Shown here: positions 12,160 to 25,429 of the stretch, piece by piece
How positions within the stretch are numbered: position 1 is the stretch's first letter
Layout of the letters: every line of letters starts with the position of its first letter
NCBI GenBank assembly: GCA_039654915.1
Contig: CM077599.1
Location: 1,986,501 to 2,050,500 of the forward strand
Length of the DNA: 64,000 nt
Reading direction: 5' to 3'
Origin: Aquilaria yunnanensis
Taxonomy: Eukaryota; Streptophyta; Magnoliopsida; Malvales; Thymelaeaceae
The notes under the pieces: generated by a model
Database searches by the model: none
The model's input: only the letters and a program-made list of their open reading frames with translations
What the model was told of the DNA's origin: nothing
Program-made: the position numbers and the translations under genes

Positions 12160-12561
12160 AGGAAAATTGCAAAACTCCTGTGATTTTGTCTAACCTGCAC
12201 TTTGTCCCTTCTATTTTAAAAAACTTACATTTACCCTCTATTTGCTTTACAATGCCCTACAACAACTTCTGAAATCCTAATTTAAACTGTCTGATAATAA
12301 TTTTTCAATAATTTCAAGATTTTTGATATTTTTTTCACAGCCAACCGATCTTTAAAAAATACTGATATGTATTTACAAGAAGAAAAATATATTTACAAAA
12401 AGGAAAAATTGATAATTTAAAATATCTATTAACTATAAAAAAATATTAAAGAGATTGTTATTAAATAGTGTAAAAAATAGAGGGGGCAAAGTATAAATTT
12501 TTTAAAATAGAGGGGTAAATTGTAAGTTTTGGCATACTTAAGAGGATAACTATAAGTTTCC
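12160..12561. mobile_element. Probable Mutator-type MITE
   Basis: This is a 402-bp unit with imperfect inverted ends of about 100 bp (left AGGAAAATTGCAAAACTCC; right, reverse-complemented, GGAAACTTATAGTTATCC; both then run through ACTTACA and TTTACCC(C)TCTATTT). The flanking 9-mers tttcatgaa (12151-12159) and ttacatgaa (12562-12570) match at 8 of 9. There is no coding capacity. Confidence 0.65.
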
Positions 12562-12570
12562 TTACATGAA

Positions 12571-15500
12571 ATATATAGTTATAATATACTAGCTACATCT
12601 TTCTTTCTCTCCCTTTTTCCCCTAGAAACAAGGTATACAATATCTTTAATCTGCCGACTGTATTATATGTTTAGACATACGTACAACTCCACTACCATCC
12701 GCTTTATAATCTTTTATTTATACTATGTATAGGGTAGAGAGAGGAATAAAACCCAAATATAGAATGACATGAACAATGAGTCTGAGGGTAGTATGTTTGA
12801 AATTATCAATAATATATTAGAAGTGTTTATTTTATCTATAGTAACTGTTCCCTAAATTATGTATTTGTTGAGACCATACAATTTAAAAAATATGAAAAGC
12901 ATTTTTTATAGTCCTTTGATTCCATAATGGATGAAGTATTTATTTGGGTACAAAAATTAAGATATGTGTAATTTATGTTAATTTTTTTTATTTTTACCCT
13001 TAAAATTAAAATTAGAAAAATATATTTTCTGAGTTTTATATAGTAAAATTTTAAATAATGATTAATTTTTTTATTTTTTTGGTGTAACAAGAGTTTAAAT
13101 AAATTTAGTGAAATAAATTGAATATTAAAAAAAATTTGAAAAGGAAAACAGTTCATTGTTATTGAGGCAACCTAAAAAGTTGTGACTGAGGAGTAATATT
13201 TTTGTTGAATATAAGTAACTTGTGTGAAATTTTATTTTTTTATGTTTGGTTTGATAAAAAAATCATTAAAAATGATTACTTCTAAAAAATTATTATCTAA
13301 GTAATTATTAGGTAATTAAAATTGATTCTGAAAAAAAGGAAGTAAAAGTGCGGTTAGTTAGATAAAATTGATTGTGACAAAAAAATGAAGTAAAAGTGTA
13401 AATAGTGCAAAAATAAGAAGCAAAATGGTCACAAGAGTGTTTTATTTTTATTGAAATATTTACAAACATATCTTCGATATTTTTATTTAGTCTGCGCTTT
13501 TTCTTGTTTTTTTGGGTGAAATAGCTCTAACAAATGGTTACACTTGTAAGAAAGCTATTTAGAAGCTGCAAAAGCGAATCGTTTCACAGTTGAGGAGGTA
13601 GTGAGTCATATATGAGGGTAATAGTACGACATTTAAAAAAAAAAGAAAAGAAAAGAAAACTTTCTTAGCTACAACTGCAACCGTCATTCATACGTCATGG
13701 TGACATACGAATATGCGGGCTGTTTTGCCCGGCCCGTATTTCTAGTGGCGGCCCATTGAAGTTGATTGTAGAATTGACTCTTTCATTTTCTAATTCAAAT
13801 TATTTACTGGTTCAAATTATTATAAAATTTCCATTTTTTAACGTGAAAATTATGGTTAATTTTAGATTTTTTATCGTTTAAAGCTGATAATTTTAAAAGA
13901 GAGATTCTCGGCCTAATGAAATATGGTTGACTAGGTTGCTGGGTGGTTGGGGGGTGTGAAGACCACTGGAGACCCAATTTGTCAACCCCCACAATCATAC
14001 AAGGCACAGGCCCCTTTAATTAAATTAGTCAATTAATTAGACAAAATAATGATGGTGGCTTTGGCATAATCACTACTTTTAATTACTTCTAGCCCGTCCA
14101 TCAAGTGTTTGTCTGATTGGCATGAAATGTACACCGCTTGGTCGTTAAACATTCAAGTCTTGAAGTAATCTTGATTTGGGTAAGATATTCTTTTTATATT
14201 CTTTTTTTTTTCTTTTTTATTGTTTTTAGCATGTAGAAGTATCTTTACAAGTTTATAAAATGTACAAGTATTGTATAGTAAAGAAAAAAGGCAAATATCT
14301 ACCCTTTCAGAATTTAAAAGACTATAGAATTAATGATAGTATTTTAAGAAAAGGTGGTGAAGGCTGGAGTTGAACTTTGTACCTCCACCTTATGTTTATT
14401 TTGCAGTTGAACTTTGTACCTCCACCCCATATTCATTCTCATTGCTCTCAATGGTAAGGACTACATTTGTTTTTTTTTATTGATTTATGATTGAATAGGG
14501 TGATGTAGGTGTATAATTATGTTATATATCACTCTTGGATAAAGCTTCTGATTATACTCACATTTATATAAACTTCTAGTCCAATGGCCACTTTCATGTC
14601 CCCGTTTTGATTCCAAGTCACCAGTTTTACAGCCAATTTGATACCCGATTAATCCATGCGAATTAATGCATTTTTGGGTCCGAGTCAGACATACGGGTCT
14701 GGTGCGACTCGGTTTTGGAAAAGTCGAAATGGCCCCTGAAGAAGATAAATACACAAGTCTGTAATTATTGTGAACATATGGACCATTTCGATACTAGACA
14801 AATCGGATCATGTGTGACCCGACCCTAATTATGAAAAGCATTATTGACGTGGATTAGTCCACGCCGAATCACCCCCAAGTGATTTTCTGTTTGAAAAAGA
14901 AAACAAGGCGAAAAGTTTACTCCAAACATGTACTACTAGATACTCAGTAAGTAGTGAAAAGGGTATCCATCGTGTGGCTGGACAGACAAGCAGAAAGGTT
15001 GAGGCAAAAGGCGCGATGATGGTAGAGTACTTATGTTAGATGGGGTTGGATTGTGGTGATTTTTTTTCCTTGCTGGAACTATTGTTCGTGGGTTTTGTGT
15101 TCTTTTATTAATTTAAGTTCTATATTTAGTCTACATATATATGTTGGCTGTCTCTTAATTAGTGCTTTTTCTTCTCGTTTTCTTGGTATTTCTCTCACAG
15201 TTTTGTTGGTATAAATAACAGATTTACACCGGGTTATTGAAGGAAATTATTTTCATAATATGATATCAGAGGGGTTGAGAAAATATATATGCAAAGTCTA
15301 TAGTTAAGTTAGGTGTCCCTCATACTATCCATCAATAATATATTTGCTTTGTATATGTCATATACATTACAGTTAATGAGAATCGTTTTTCTTTTTCTTT
15401 TTTTTTTTTAAAATATGTCATTAACTATTTTAACATAAATTCAATCCAACTAGCATTAGAATCCATGTATCTTCATCCCTAAGATGACCCTAATCATTAT

Positions 15501-16380
15501 TAATTCTATTCCCCTCCCCCCCCCCCCCCCCCCCAAACTATAAGTTACTTTTGACCTTCTATCCATTTTGGCCAAACAAAGTGTTGTGTTTGCTGTTAAG
15601 CGTTGAGGTTGATGAAAAGATGGTGTTTATAACATCAAAACCAAGTGATGCTGCATCTAAAAGGATCAATCATGACAAAATATTTATGGATGTGGAGAAA
15701 GGGGGACAAATAATTACCCGGGAAAAGGTTTTTCAAAAATATCCTTCATGAAACTTACAGGATGTTCCTATGTATTAGATCAAAAAGTTTTTGCTTTGGC
15801 CACAATCTCGGGTTAACGATGATAATCTCGTTCCTGTTACCGGATCTTTATATGGTTCTATAGGATCACAATTTGCATTTTCCTTTTACTTTTAACTCTG
15901 TTTTTTAATCGTATTCAGCTAAGGTATAGTTTGTCTTTGAATAAAGAAACAAAATTAATAATTTAAATTTTACAGGACTTGTTGTCGTCGTTAGGTGCTT
16001 TAAATTTATATACTTACTAGATTTGTTATTTGATAGTTAAATTTAGATTTCTACATATATAAGTTTTCTATCTGCAATAGAATAGTCTTTTAATGTTGTT
16101 GATGAAAAAAACTAAATTCTTGGCCTAATGTTCAAGGTTTGTTCTTGTTACTAGGAGGTCTAAAATTTAATTTATCACTCTCTTTCTTGTCCTCAAATAA
16201 AATTTCAAACAAAACTATTGTGGGAAATAAGTATAATTATTATAACAAAGAATTAATTGTCGAAGTATTATTGTAGATTTATTAATCCCTTAAGCCGGAA
16301 GATAAGAATTAATCTAAACAGAGGCTAAGTGGTAAGAATTTGAGAATTAGTAGGATGTTTGAAAATGAATTTAGTTTAAG
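12571..16380. other. AT-rich intergenic DNA
   Basis: No protein-like frame was identified. Small features are a 36-bp spaced duplication of gttgaactttgtacctccac (starting near 14369 and 14405) and the homopolymer run listed separately. The rest is unclassified AT-rich sequence, probably old transposon debris. Confidence 0.55.
15516..15534. repeat. Poly(C) homopolymer run
   Basis: Nineteen consecutive C residues, preceded by CCCCT. A run this long is unusual in AT-rich intergenic DNA, and its length may vary or be misassembled. Confidence 0.95.
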
Positions 16381-16439
16381 GACCAAAAAAGTCGTGTTTT
16401 TTACAGTATGGGACAAAATTAGGATTTAGCCAATAACGA

Positions 16440-16960
16440 AAACGGACCGGATTCATGGGCTCGAAGAAGGCATAAGGCCCAATCCAAGTTTTCCTCTCCA
16501 AAACCTCCACTAAACTTGTATTTTTTTGGCCGACTTGCTACTTTCTTCAGAAAAGCTGGCGACTTCAATTTTGAAGTGGCTTCCACGAAGCTTTACGGCG
16601 AGATCCTCGTGACCCATAGGCTCCGGCACTTCGCCATTCGACCCCATAACAAAAGATTGGATTTTGAAAGGTTTGGCCCAAAACCTTACAATCCACAGGT
16701 ATTCGGCTGGATCAATTAAACGAGCTTGGAATTGTTCATAATTTTATTTTATTTTATTTTTTTTCTTTTCGGAAGTATTGTTGGTAATTTCTGAAACCTC
16801 ATTTTCATGCATTGCAGCTTGTGATAGAATGAACATTGTGGGATGTAATGGGGCCTTTGAATTCGTATCGAAAAGAGCTCTGACACAGCTTTGATTGTTG
16901 TTGAATTGAGGTAATATGTCGATTGATGCGTTTATATATACAAGCTGGATTGGTGGCATG
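16440..16960. other. Gene-like patch, unidentified
   Basis: The composition changes to codon-like here. A plus-strand frame without an ATG runs through about 16423-16719 and includes GEILVTHRLRHFAIRPHNK. It meets a plausible donor (CCACAG|GTATTC at about 16698) and a plausible acceptor (TGCATTGCAG at about 16817), which would give a short two-exon product ending LVIE. A GGCCCAAT motif at about 16476-16483, like plant site II elements, lies upstream. On the minus strand a 45-codon frame starting MGSNGEVPEP overlaps. I recognise neither protein. It could be a short gene, a non-coding transcript or a gene fragment. Confidence 0.3.
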
Positions 16961-19900
16961 ATCTAGTTACGTATTCTCTAGTTAATTTTGTTGCTAATTA
17001 TGGACTTGTCCATTCGGATTAAGCCAATTTAATTTGCTAGGCCCAGAGTCAGCACTCCAATTGCTGCGGTGCGAGTTTTTAGCCTTGGTGAGTGAGTGGT
17101 CTAATCTGCCTAAAATCTTAAGGATGTGAAAAAGACTGCTAAGTTGTAATAATTGAAGGTTCTGCATGTAGGGTCCCCATGAGCATTAACATTGTAACAT
17201 GTACCGGACAGCCAAGGTTGTCAGATTGCTCATTTTTATGAAAACCCTCCACGTTTGATTTCTTGTACGAAGACTTCCGTAGTTTTAAAACTGATTCATG
17301 CAAAGCTTTATCCGGGCAACACGTAGTTGTCAATGTTGCTGGAACTTCTGAAATTCTAACAACTAATAATGTTGTAATGCTTCAACTTCTTTGGAATTGG
17401 ACCCTGGCTGTAAAAGATATATTATCCCACTCCAGAAATCACTTAAATATTGACTGTTGCTCGTGTTGGGTCAGCTAGCATGGTAAGATGATTTTCTCCT
17501 TCCACTCCACTCCACCCCTCATGATGGTGCTAAATTAGTAGTCAGTAGTACACTTATAGTTTAGGGAAATGTACTCGGGTGGTCTACCTAGCAGGCTAGC
17601 ACTACTAGAAAATGCCCGATGGCACTATTGCCAAAGCCAGAATTTTTTTACGGCAAGCTGCATAGGATTTTCTGGCCAGATGAATTACTTTGTTGGTAAA
17701 TATACCACCTCTCTGGCCTACATCTTTTGATTTTTGCCGACGGCCCTTTTTTTTAATGGCATCGTTGGAAGTTTTGACTGCTAACTGTCAACAAATTTTC
17801 TTCGACTACCTACCATTAGAATTAAGTTTTTTTTCCTATGATGTCCCTGTCGAAGATGGCCTTCAAAAAACACCCCTTTTCTTGTAATGTGTACCAGCAT
17901 TTGCCAACTTATACTGTAGAAAAACTCCGTAAAGTTTCTAATAATTCACAAGTCCAACCGCAACCAGTACCAAGTGTTTCCTTTTTTAAGGAAATAAACT
18001 TCTACCTTTCAAAAATTGGGGAAAAATTCAGTGCATTATGGAGGATACTTGGAACTTGGAAGTTTTGAGAAAACTAAAGTTTGACTTGATGCGGATGGAA
18101 CTGTTGCGACTATGGTTGGATTAAGGTAGCTATAGTGCACCGAGAATAAACATATATATGTATCTCTATTTCTTTAACGTCACGCTAAAAGAAGGAAACT
18201 GCGTTGCCCATGGAAAGCTAATTAATAATTAATATGCTAGATTGCTAGCAAATGCTCTTTTCAACATATATGGTTGATTCGCTGAATGTGCGTGTGTTGG
18301 CTACTGTGCACGCCTTTTTGTTGCAGTCCCTGGGCTGCAATAGAACAAGTATCTCTACAGTATATATTTATTTTCCTAAACGCGTTCTCAGAATAATTTT
18401 ACTAGTCAAGGCACGAGACAAGAGAAGGAATGAGGGGCTCCATGAAATTCCTCCAACAGCCTCTGAACCTTGGTTCTCTGACTTAACGCATATTGCGCGC
18501 ATGAACTTGCAGGTTTGCTACTCTGGCAACACTCAAGTTGTTTGTTAGAGGATATTCCTAATAAAAATCGTTGTAATTATGTGACGACTTTAATCGTCGC
18601 AGTATCAGACATTTGACAAGTCAATATTTAGAAGTTGTGAAAGTATCTAAACCGCCCCCTTATCTCTCATTTCTTGTCTTTGCTTTTGCCTTTAAAACAT
18701 GGAATTGCATTATGAACCTGTTAGAATTTATGAAATCGCTTTGCTTGTAGCAGCTTTCATTTATAGCATGCATGGATTTTGAACAAAGGAAAACTACCAG
18801 GAGTTGGAATATATTGCTTGAAATGAAACTACTAGTAAATATGTAGCTGGTTCCCCACCACCTTCCCCTTCACTCACTCATTTCTTTCAGTTTCAGTTAT
18901 GATTTTGGCATTGCAAATTGAAAACTGATTGATAAAAAATTAGTCCAGCTGTGTACCTCAAATTAAATCCAACCCAGCACTTGCAAAAGCCTACCGACGT
19001 ATCCTCAAAAGTGACGATAACTCAGAAGTCTTGCAATATAACCACAAGTGTGGACAAGGATTATCATGATAAGATTGAAAATTTTCATGTCACTTCACTG
19101 CTGTCACTTACTACTGCATTGAGGATTCCAACTATAACTTCCACTACAAACACTTACCACCCCCATCGATTTAACTCTTAACGGAAATCGATCAGGAGCA
19201 GATCTTCTTTTTGCTTAATAATTTCTCTGAACCTCAGCTGTCCCATGGAAATTAATTAAATTACGAATGCTTGCCTTTTCTTCCTCAAATGAGACCTTAA
19301 ACTAGCATGATCCTTGATGCACAGTGTGCATGAAGTTGAAGCCTGGTTAATTAATTTGAGCTCGAACAGCTCCTTAATTGTATTATATTCATATATAGCA
19401 AATATTGTATATATCTCAACTCAAGTCAGGCCATTTAATTTCCAGCTAATTTAGTACTAGTTGAAACGTCAGGGGAATTGGTTACTTTGCACTACTTCTT
19501 TTTTCCCTTTGACTTCAGATGATCGTAATGGATTTCCCGTTGTCTTGTCTCATCAGTGACAGACTTCTAGTTGCACGTGCTGATGGGAAGCGACAATAAT
19601 TTTGGGACCTTTTTCCCTGTTTAGAAATTAGAAGGGGTTTCAAATTTAATATTCGAGCATATATTGAACTGATCATCACAGCTTCTTCACAATTGAAATC
19701 GACTGGATCGTGTAGTTAGCTCTAATTGGACATGTTTACGTGTTATAATGTTTGTCAGGTTGTTGTATCTTCTACATAAAAGTAATTGATATTGAATCGT
19801 AATCTCATGCATGCTGATGATTTGGGCCATAATTTAATTGTTTTGATGCCAATAATTAGGGATGGACATGGGTAGGTCCGGATTCTGGCCCGGTATAGGC

Positions 19901-20675
19901 ACGTATCGCTCCGCTTTTTCTTCATCGATTAAATTTGCAATTGCCAGCTACAGGTACCGACCCAGTTGAGATTAATAATATAATGTGGCATATATACTGA
20001 TGATGATATTTGTCGGGTGGGAATGGGATCCTATATGGTAGACGGAACCTATGCTATTTTAATTGGATCCTAACTCCAGAAGTTGTCCAACAGCAACAGG
20101 TCACAAATCTAGAAATTCTGGGTACATTATATATAAGCGAATAATTGCGTGGAAGATAGATATGTAGTTGAATAATTTAGAAACCGGAATCTGCTAGAAA
20201 TTAACACGTACGACAGGTATTTAACTTTGAGAGACAGAGCACAACCGTGAAGGGATGAATAAGACGGGGTTGAAGAAAATGGAGGGCATGGATGGCATTA
20301 AGGCACCAATTACCTGTTCGGCAATAATTCAAAGTGGAAGTACTATACCATAGGATAGGATAGGAGTGCCGGAGGACCCATGGGTGCGAGTACGATGGAG
20401 TTATTGCCATCAAATTTACTTGGGTGGTCGTCAGTTTACTCTAAGGTGTGCATGCATGCTTGTCTGCCAGCCCCTTGAATTTTCAATTATTGGTGTTTTT
20501 TTTTTTTACCAAGCTAGCTTCTTTTTCATTCTTATCGCTGGGTAATAGGTGAATTTATTTTATTTCGTAGTGGAGTACCTTTTGTAGCGGCTTAATTAGC
20601 ACGACATGCGTTAAGTTGTGTTGCCACATGCCTACATGTTAATTAGCGGCTTAATTAGCCTACATGTTAAGTAGG
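16961..20675. other. Intergenic DNA, no gene recognised
   Basis: This stretch is less AT-rich than its surroundings and has several short open frames (for example about 18252-18548), but none shows a family signature or convincing splice structure. A sequence matching a CACTA-transposon terminus, CACTACTAGAAAA, begins at 17600 with no matching end found. A small hairpin, gacgactttaatcgtcgc, lies near 18583-18600. At about 19859 a tagggatggacatggg phrase resembles one hAT end without a partner. Confidence 0.5.
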
Positions 20676-20700
20676 CTGTGTGTGTGTGTGTGTGAGTGTG
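20676..20700. repeat. (GT)n microsatellite
   Basis: A run of GT dinucleotides with one GAGT interruption. Confidence 0.9.
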
Positions 20701-23700
20701 TGCCTGTAATGTGTGTTTAGATTGGTGAAGCCTCTTTTAATTTCTTGAAGCTAAGTGTATACACACATATATTACGTTTTTAACATTAATTTCATAGTAT
20801 ATTTGTAACATTAATTTTAGAATTTATTTGTAATAATTAATACGTAAGTCTTTATATAACTCCCACTTCAAAATTCACTCATTCTCTAAGACTACTTCTT
20901 TTACCATTAATTATATAGTGTGTTTGTATGGTTTAATAACTTAGGCCCTCATATATTCATAACTCTAAAATTTAGATTTTGAGTTGTAATTCTTAATGAG
21001 TTTTTTCCACCATAGTAGAGAGTACTTAAAATTCTATTTTTCATATATTTTAGTAATTGAATACACACACACACACACACACACCTACTTTCAGCATACA
21101 CTCTATATTATCATTCATTCCTTTCATTTCTTTCTATCATCTTTTGCTACTTTTTTTTTTTCATTTTTTCACTAATTTATATTTTTAGATTCTCCCCAAT
21201 ATCAAAGATGAGGTAGTTATTTAAAAAGACCGATAAATTTTTTTTCAATTTCATAGTATTTAAATTCATATAATGGACAAATATATTCTTGTATGAATTT
21301 TTTCTTATGTGTATAGCTTCCCGACATAACATGTTGCATTGGAAGAATTGTCTCATAAGATGACTGATTGGACTATTCAAGTATGGGTGTGTCATTTATG
21401 GGATATTTTAAATTTTTGAAAATGTGACCAATTTATCAGTACCGATTTTGTTCTTGTAAATGAGAAGGTATTCTTTTTTTTCCCCCTCTATTCTACTAAA
21501 TTTTACAATTTATTCTTTTCTTCCTACTATAAATATATGTTCATAATCTAATATTGGTTGCTATGTCTTTGGTTTACATAAGTCTATCAAAAAATTTTTG
21601 GCATACAAGTTTAAAGCAAAGCTTCATGAAGGAAGTATGTATATTTTTAAGAATTTCACAGTTCTTCCAAAGAAAAAGACTTGTTATATCATAAATACAC
21701 ACCCATTTGTGATTTACCTTACTCATAATGCATAAATATATTATGTGAACCATGAACCTCATGATTTTTCCTTGCATAAATTTGAGTTTGTTGTTTTTGA
21801 CCAATTTAGCACACACGTGAACTAAAAAGAATTCCTTACAGGTTTTTCTAAAAGTTTTCCAAAATACAATTGAATGCTGCATATACTATCTATGTATCAT
21901 TATTTCAATTCCTTTTTGCATGACAAATGTTGTTGGAGTTATTGTGGAGGTTGACACAATAAAGCAACAGATTGTTAAAGGTGATTTAGTTGACACCTTA
22001 ATAATAAAATTACAAGATTTGAGATATTTTATATATCATGATGTTCAATGTTTTCCCTTGGAGCATTTTTATATATGTTTTCACTAATTTTCATCTTCTT
22101 TTTTTCAGTGGGAATAAAATTCTACTTACATTATAGTTAGAGTTGTCCAAAAAAAATTTAGTGAAAAAGGGAGAAAATGAATCATTTTGTGCTGTAAGAG
22201 TTTTCATTTATTTGGTTGTCAAAACTTTTCAAAGTTTCTAATATATTGAACATTCTCTTATCTGCATTTAACTTTATTTCTCATTTTACTATAATGTAAA
22301 TTTTTTAACTAACTTATTTTTGTATATAGGTCGACCAAGCTTAGGAACTTCAAGATCAAGCAAGATTTATTTAAATCTTTAAATTCCTAAGGTTGACACT
22401 AGAAGGGATGATTTTATGTAGGTTTTTAAAATTAATTTTTTTGTTTATAGTATATGTCTCACTTTGATTAATAAATTACCACCCATGATTTTATGTTATA
22501 TATTTGAATATATATAATGGTTAAAGCACTACAAGAAAACTAAAGCAATGTTTAAAGCACTATAAGATTATGTAGATGAAATTATGAATTAATTATAATC
22601 TTAGCGGCTAAGCTCTATTTCATTACAATTACAGGTTCTACAATAAGTAATGTCTCATATCGAATAATAGTATTAATAGAAAGTAAAAATTTGGATAAAT
22701 TTAATAGTATACAGCTAGACTAAATATATAAATAATGAAAACATAATTTACATTTTAACATATAAACACAATTTCAATTTAAGGAATGATTCTCGTGCAT
22801 CGCACAGCTTGCTGAATTATAAATAAACAAACAAACAAATAAATAAATAAATAAATATAAACAAACAATAATCAAACAGTTCATGAATATAAATGAACAA
22901 ATGAGACCTTGTTTGCATTTGTTCATTTAACTAATCAAACAGAAAAATTTGCTTGTGTTCATTTATTTAACTAAATAAATAAATATAAATGAACTCATGA
23001 TGAATTATTCATAAACGGTTCACCGAATGCTTTGTTCATTTACACCCTTAGCAAAGAAGATGAATGAGGTGCCAACTTAAGTTTAGGTTTGGAATTTTTG
23101 CCTCATCAATAAAAATTTATGGGATATTTAGTCCAATGGCAGATCCATATGTATAATAAGGGGGTCATGGACCTACTTTTCTATGAAATTGATAATAATA
23201 GATGCATATAATCTAGAAATTTTCTAAAGACAAAAGTCCTACACTTGCCCCTAAATGTTCATATATTTTTTCACCCAGACCTTGACCATTTTTTATCATT
23301 CTTTTTTTTCTTTAAGCATATGAAAAAAATTAAAGAACTAGTTGGACAAGAGATAAAGTAAATAGGTTAATAGACAAGAAATGCATAAGAGTGAGTTCAC
23401 TTAGGGCTATAATATGCCCTCAATATTAACACGTTTTTTCAAAGGGTCCCACAGCATGGTCGTGTGGTCCTATTGTTATGCTCATAAATGCCCTTAGTTT
23501 TCAGCGTATTTGTCATCATCCTAGCTTGCATAAGTCCCCAATAATTTTAGCTTCCTAGTGATCAATCGCAGCCCTAGTTCTTGCATTTTTGAGTGCACAT
23601 AGCATTTGGTTGCAAATTGGTCTCATTCATCTCCAACAAACATGTTAACCTCCCCAAATTAATATATACTAAACTTCCCTTGAGTTTAAGGGCTAAATGA

Positions 23701-25429
23701 GGTGTTAATCTTTCAAAATTGATAGAGAGTGGGTCTTGGTGCGTGGGAAACACCAAATCCTTTCAATGTGTCTTTTTAAAGGCAAGGCACATGTGTGGAG
23801 CAATTCTCGAGTGGCTACACATTTGCAGGAGGTTGCTAATTTGTTGGAGGAATGAGTTAAGATGCATGGTTCAACCGCAAAGTGAAGGGGAAAGCTCTAA
23901 TCTCCCAAATTGCTCAAGCTGCGCTCGTAGCAACAATATATCTCATGATATGATATGGATAGAGAGACTATGACTACAATATTTTGACCGATTCATATAG
24001 AGGAAAAGGCTATTAATTAACCCAAGTAGTTGACATGGTGAAATTACATGTTTCTATTAGAGAAAATTGTTTTGATTATGAGAGGTCTTTGTGGTGGAAG
24101 TCTATAATTAACCTTAGTCTTCTTCTTCTTCTTTTTTTTTTATTGCTCTCAATGTACAGTATTTTTTCTATTATTAATGAAAATATTTACCAAAAAAATT
24201 AATAAGGCATATGCAAATGTCAAATGATTATTTAATGCACAAATCTGGTCTATAAGAATTAATACATTTCAAATTATCATGTCCCAAAATGAATGACAAA
24301 TTCTCTTAGCGTGGATAAAGTATTTGTAAATGATATAAATGTATTCATCATTTTAGATATTAGAAGTATATTAAAATTTTGATTAATTAAATAAATAAAA
24401 ATATTAACATAATAAACTAAATAGAACAACACTATTTTTCAAAAAATTGAAATTTTCTCAAAATATGTTTTAGAGAATTTTTTGTAACGATGTCAAATAT
24501 GAAGTAGCAAAATTTTATGAATTCAGAACTATGACAATGAAAAAAAATGAAAAAATCTCAAAAAAAAAAAAATGTTAGGTAAAAATGAATAAAACTTTGA
24601 TCCAATATATATATCGTATGCTAGAAGTTTTTTCTACTATAACTTATTATATGTCCTCCTAAAAATTTTCCAACTTCTTTCTTTGTCATATAATCCCTTA
24701 TATGATGTGGTTTGTAACTTACAACCATGACCTAAAAATATTTAATTTAATTATAAATTTTGAACATATAAACCCCCAAGCTTCTCTATTTATTACAATT
24801 AATATCACATCAAATAAACATTTGCAATCACAACATAAAATTATTATCTTCATCACTTAACAACTCCAATAGTAAACTCATAAGATTTGATTGACACTAA
24901 AAAATAATAAAATGAAAATGATACTTTATATTATTTATTATAAAAAAAAGAGTCAATTGTTAAGAATAATATTTTTTTTAATGTTAAAAGGGATGACCAA
25001 GTGGAAAAAATTGAGTAATTCTTATAACTTTCCCAACATTTTAAAACATTGAAAATGTAAAAAAAAAATATTATAAGAAAAGCAACTAATTATAGGAGCC
25101 AAGAAAAATTTTTTCCTAAAATTTTTCACAATCATCTTTGCTTTTTTCTCTTTTTCATAATAAGAGCTTGAGTCATCCTTTAATTATATGATTACTCTAT
25201 GATGAAATTTCAAATAAACAAACAACAATAAGGCTAACAAAGTTAACATGAACGGTTACAAATTTTATTTACATTTCTTTTTAAATTTTTTATGGCTATA
25301 AAATATTTTATTTTTATATATAAAATATCACAATACTTTGGTATAAAATTTACTAGATACATAAGTTTTTATAGTATATATTCATCCAATTTGAAAAATA
25401 AACTTAGTTGACAAAAAAAACTTATATTA
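20701..25429. other. AT-rich intergenic DNA
   Basis: No protein-like frame was identified. Local features are an (AC)n run at 21062-21085, an AAAC/AAAT tetranucleotide tract at about 22823-22855, a CACTACAAGAAAAC phrase at 22527 like a CACTA-element terminus, and a tttacaccctta end at about 23040-23051 like one end of a hAT element. Partners for these ends were not found. The stretch at 23720-23980 is slightly GC-richer but unidentified. Confidence 0.5.

Noticed and set aside
18252..18548. 98-aa plus-strand open frame
   Set aside because: It has no recognisable motif, no supporting splice structure and no compositional signal, and is about the length chance allows.
19859..20060. hAT-like end (tagggatggacatggg)
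   Set aside because: No inverted partner or 8-bp target duplication could be found, so it was not called as an element.
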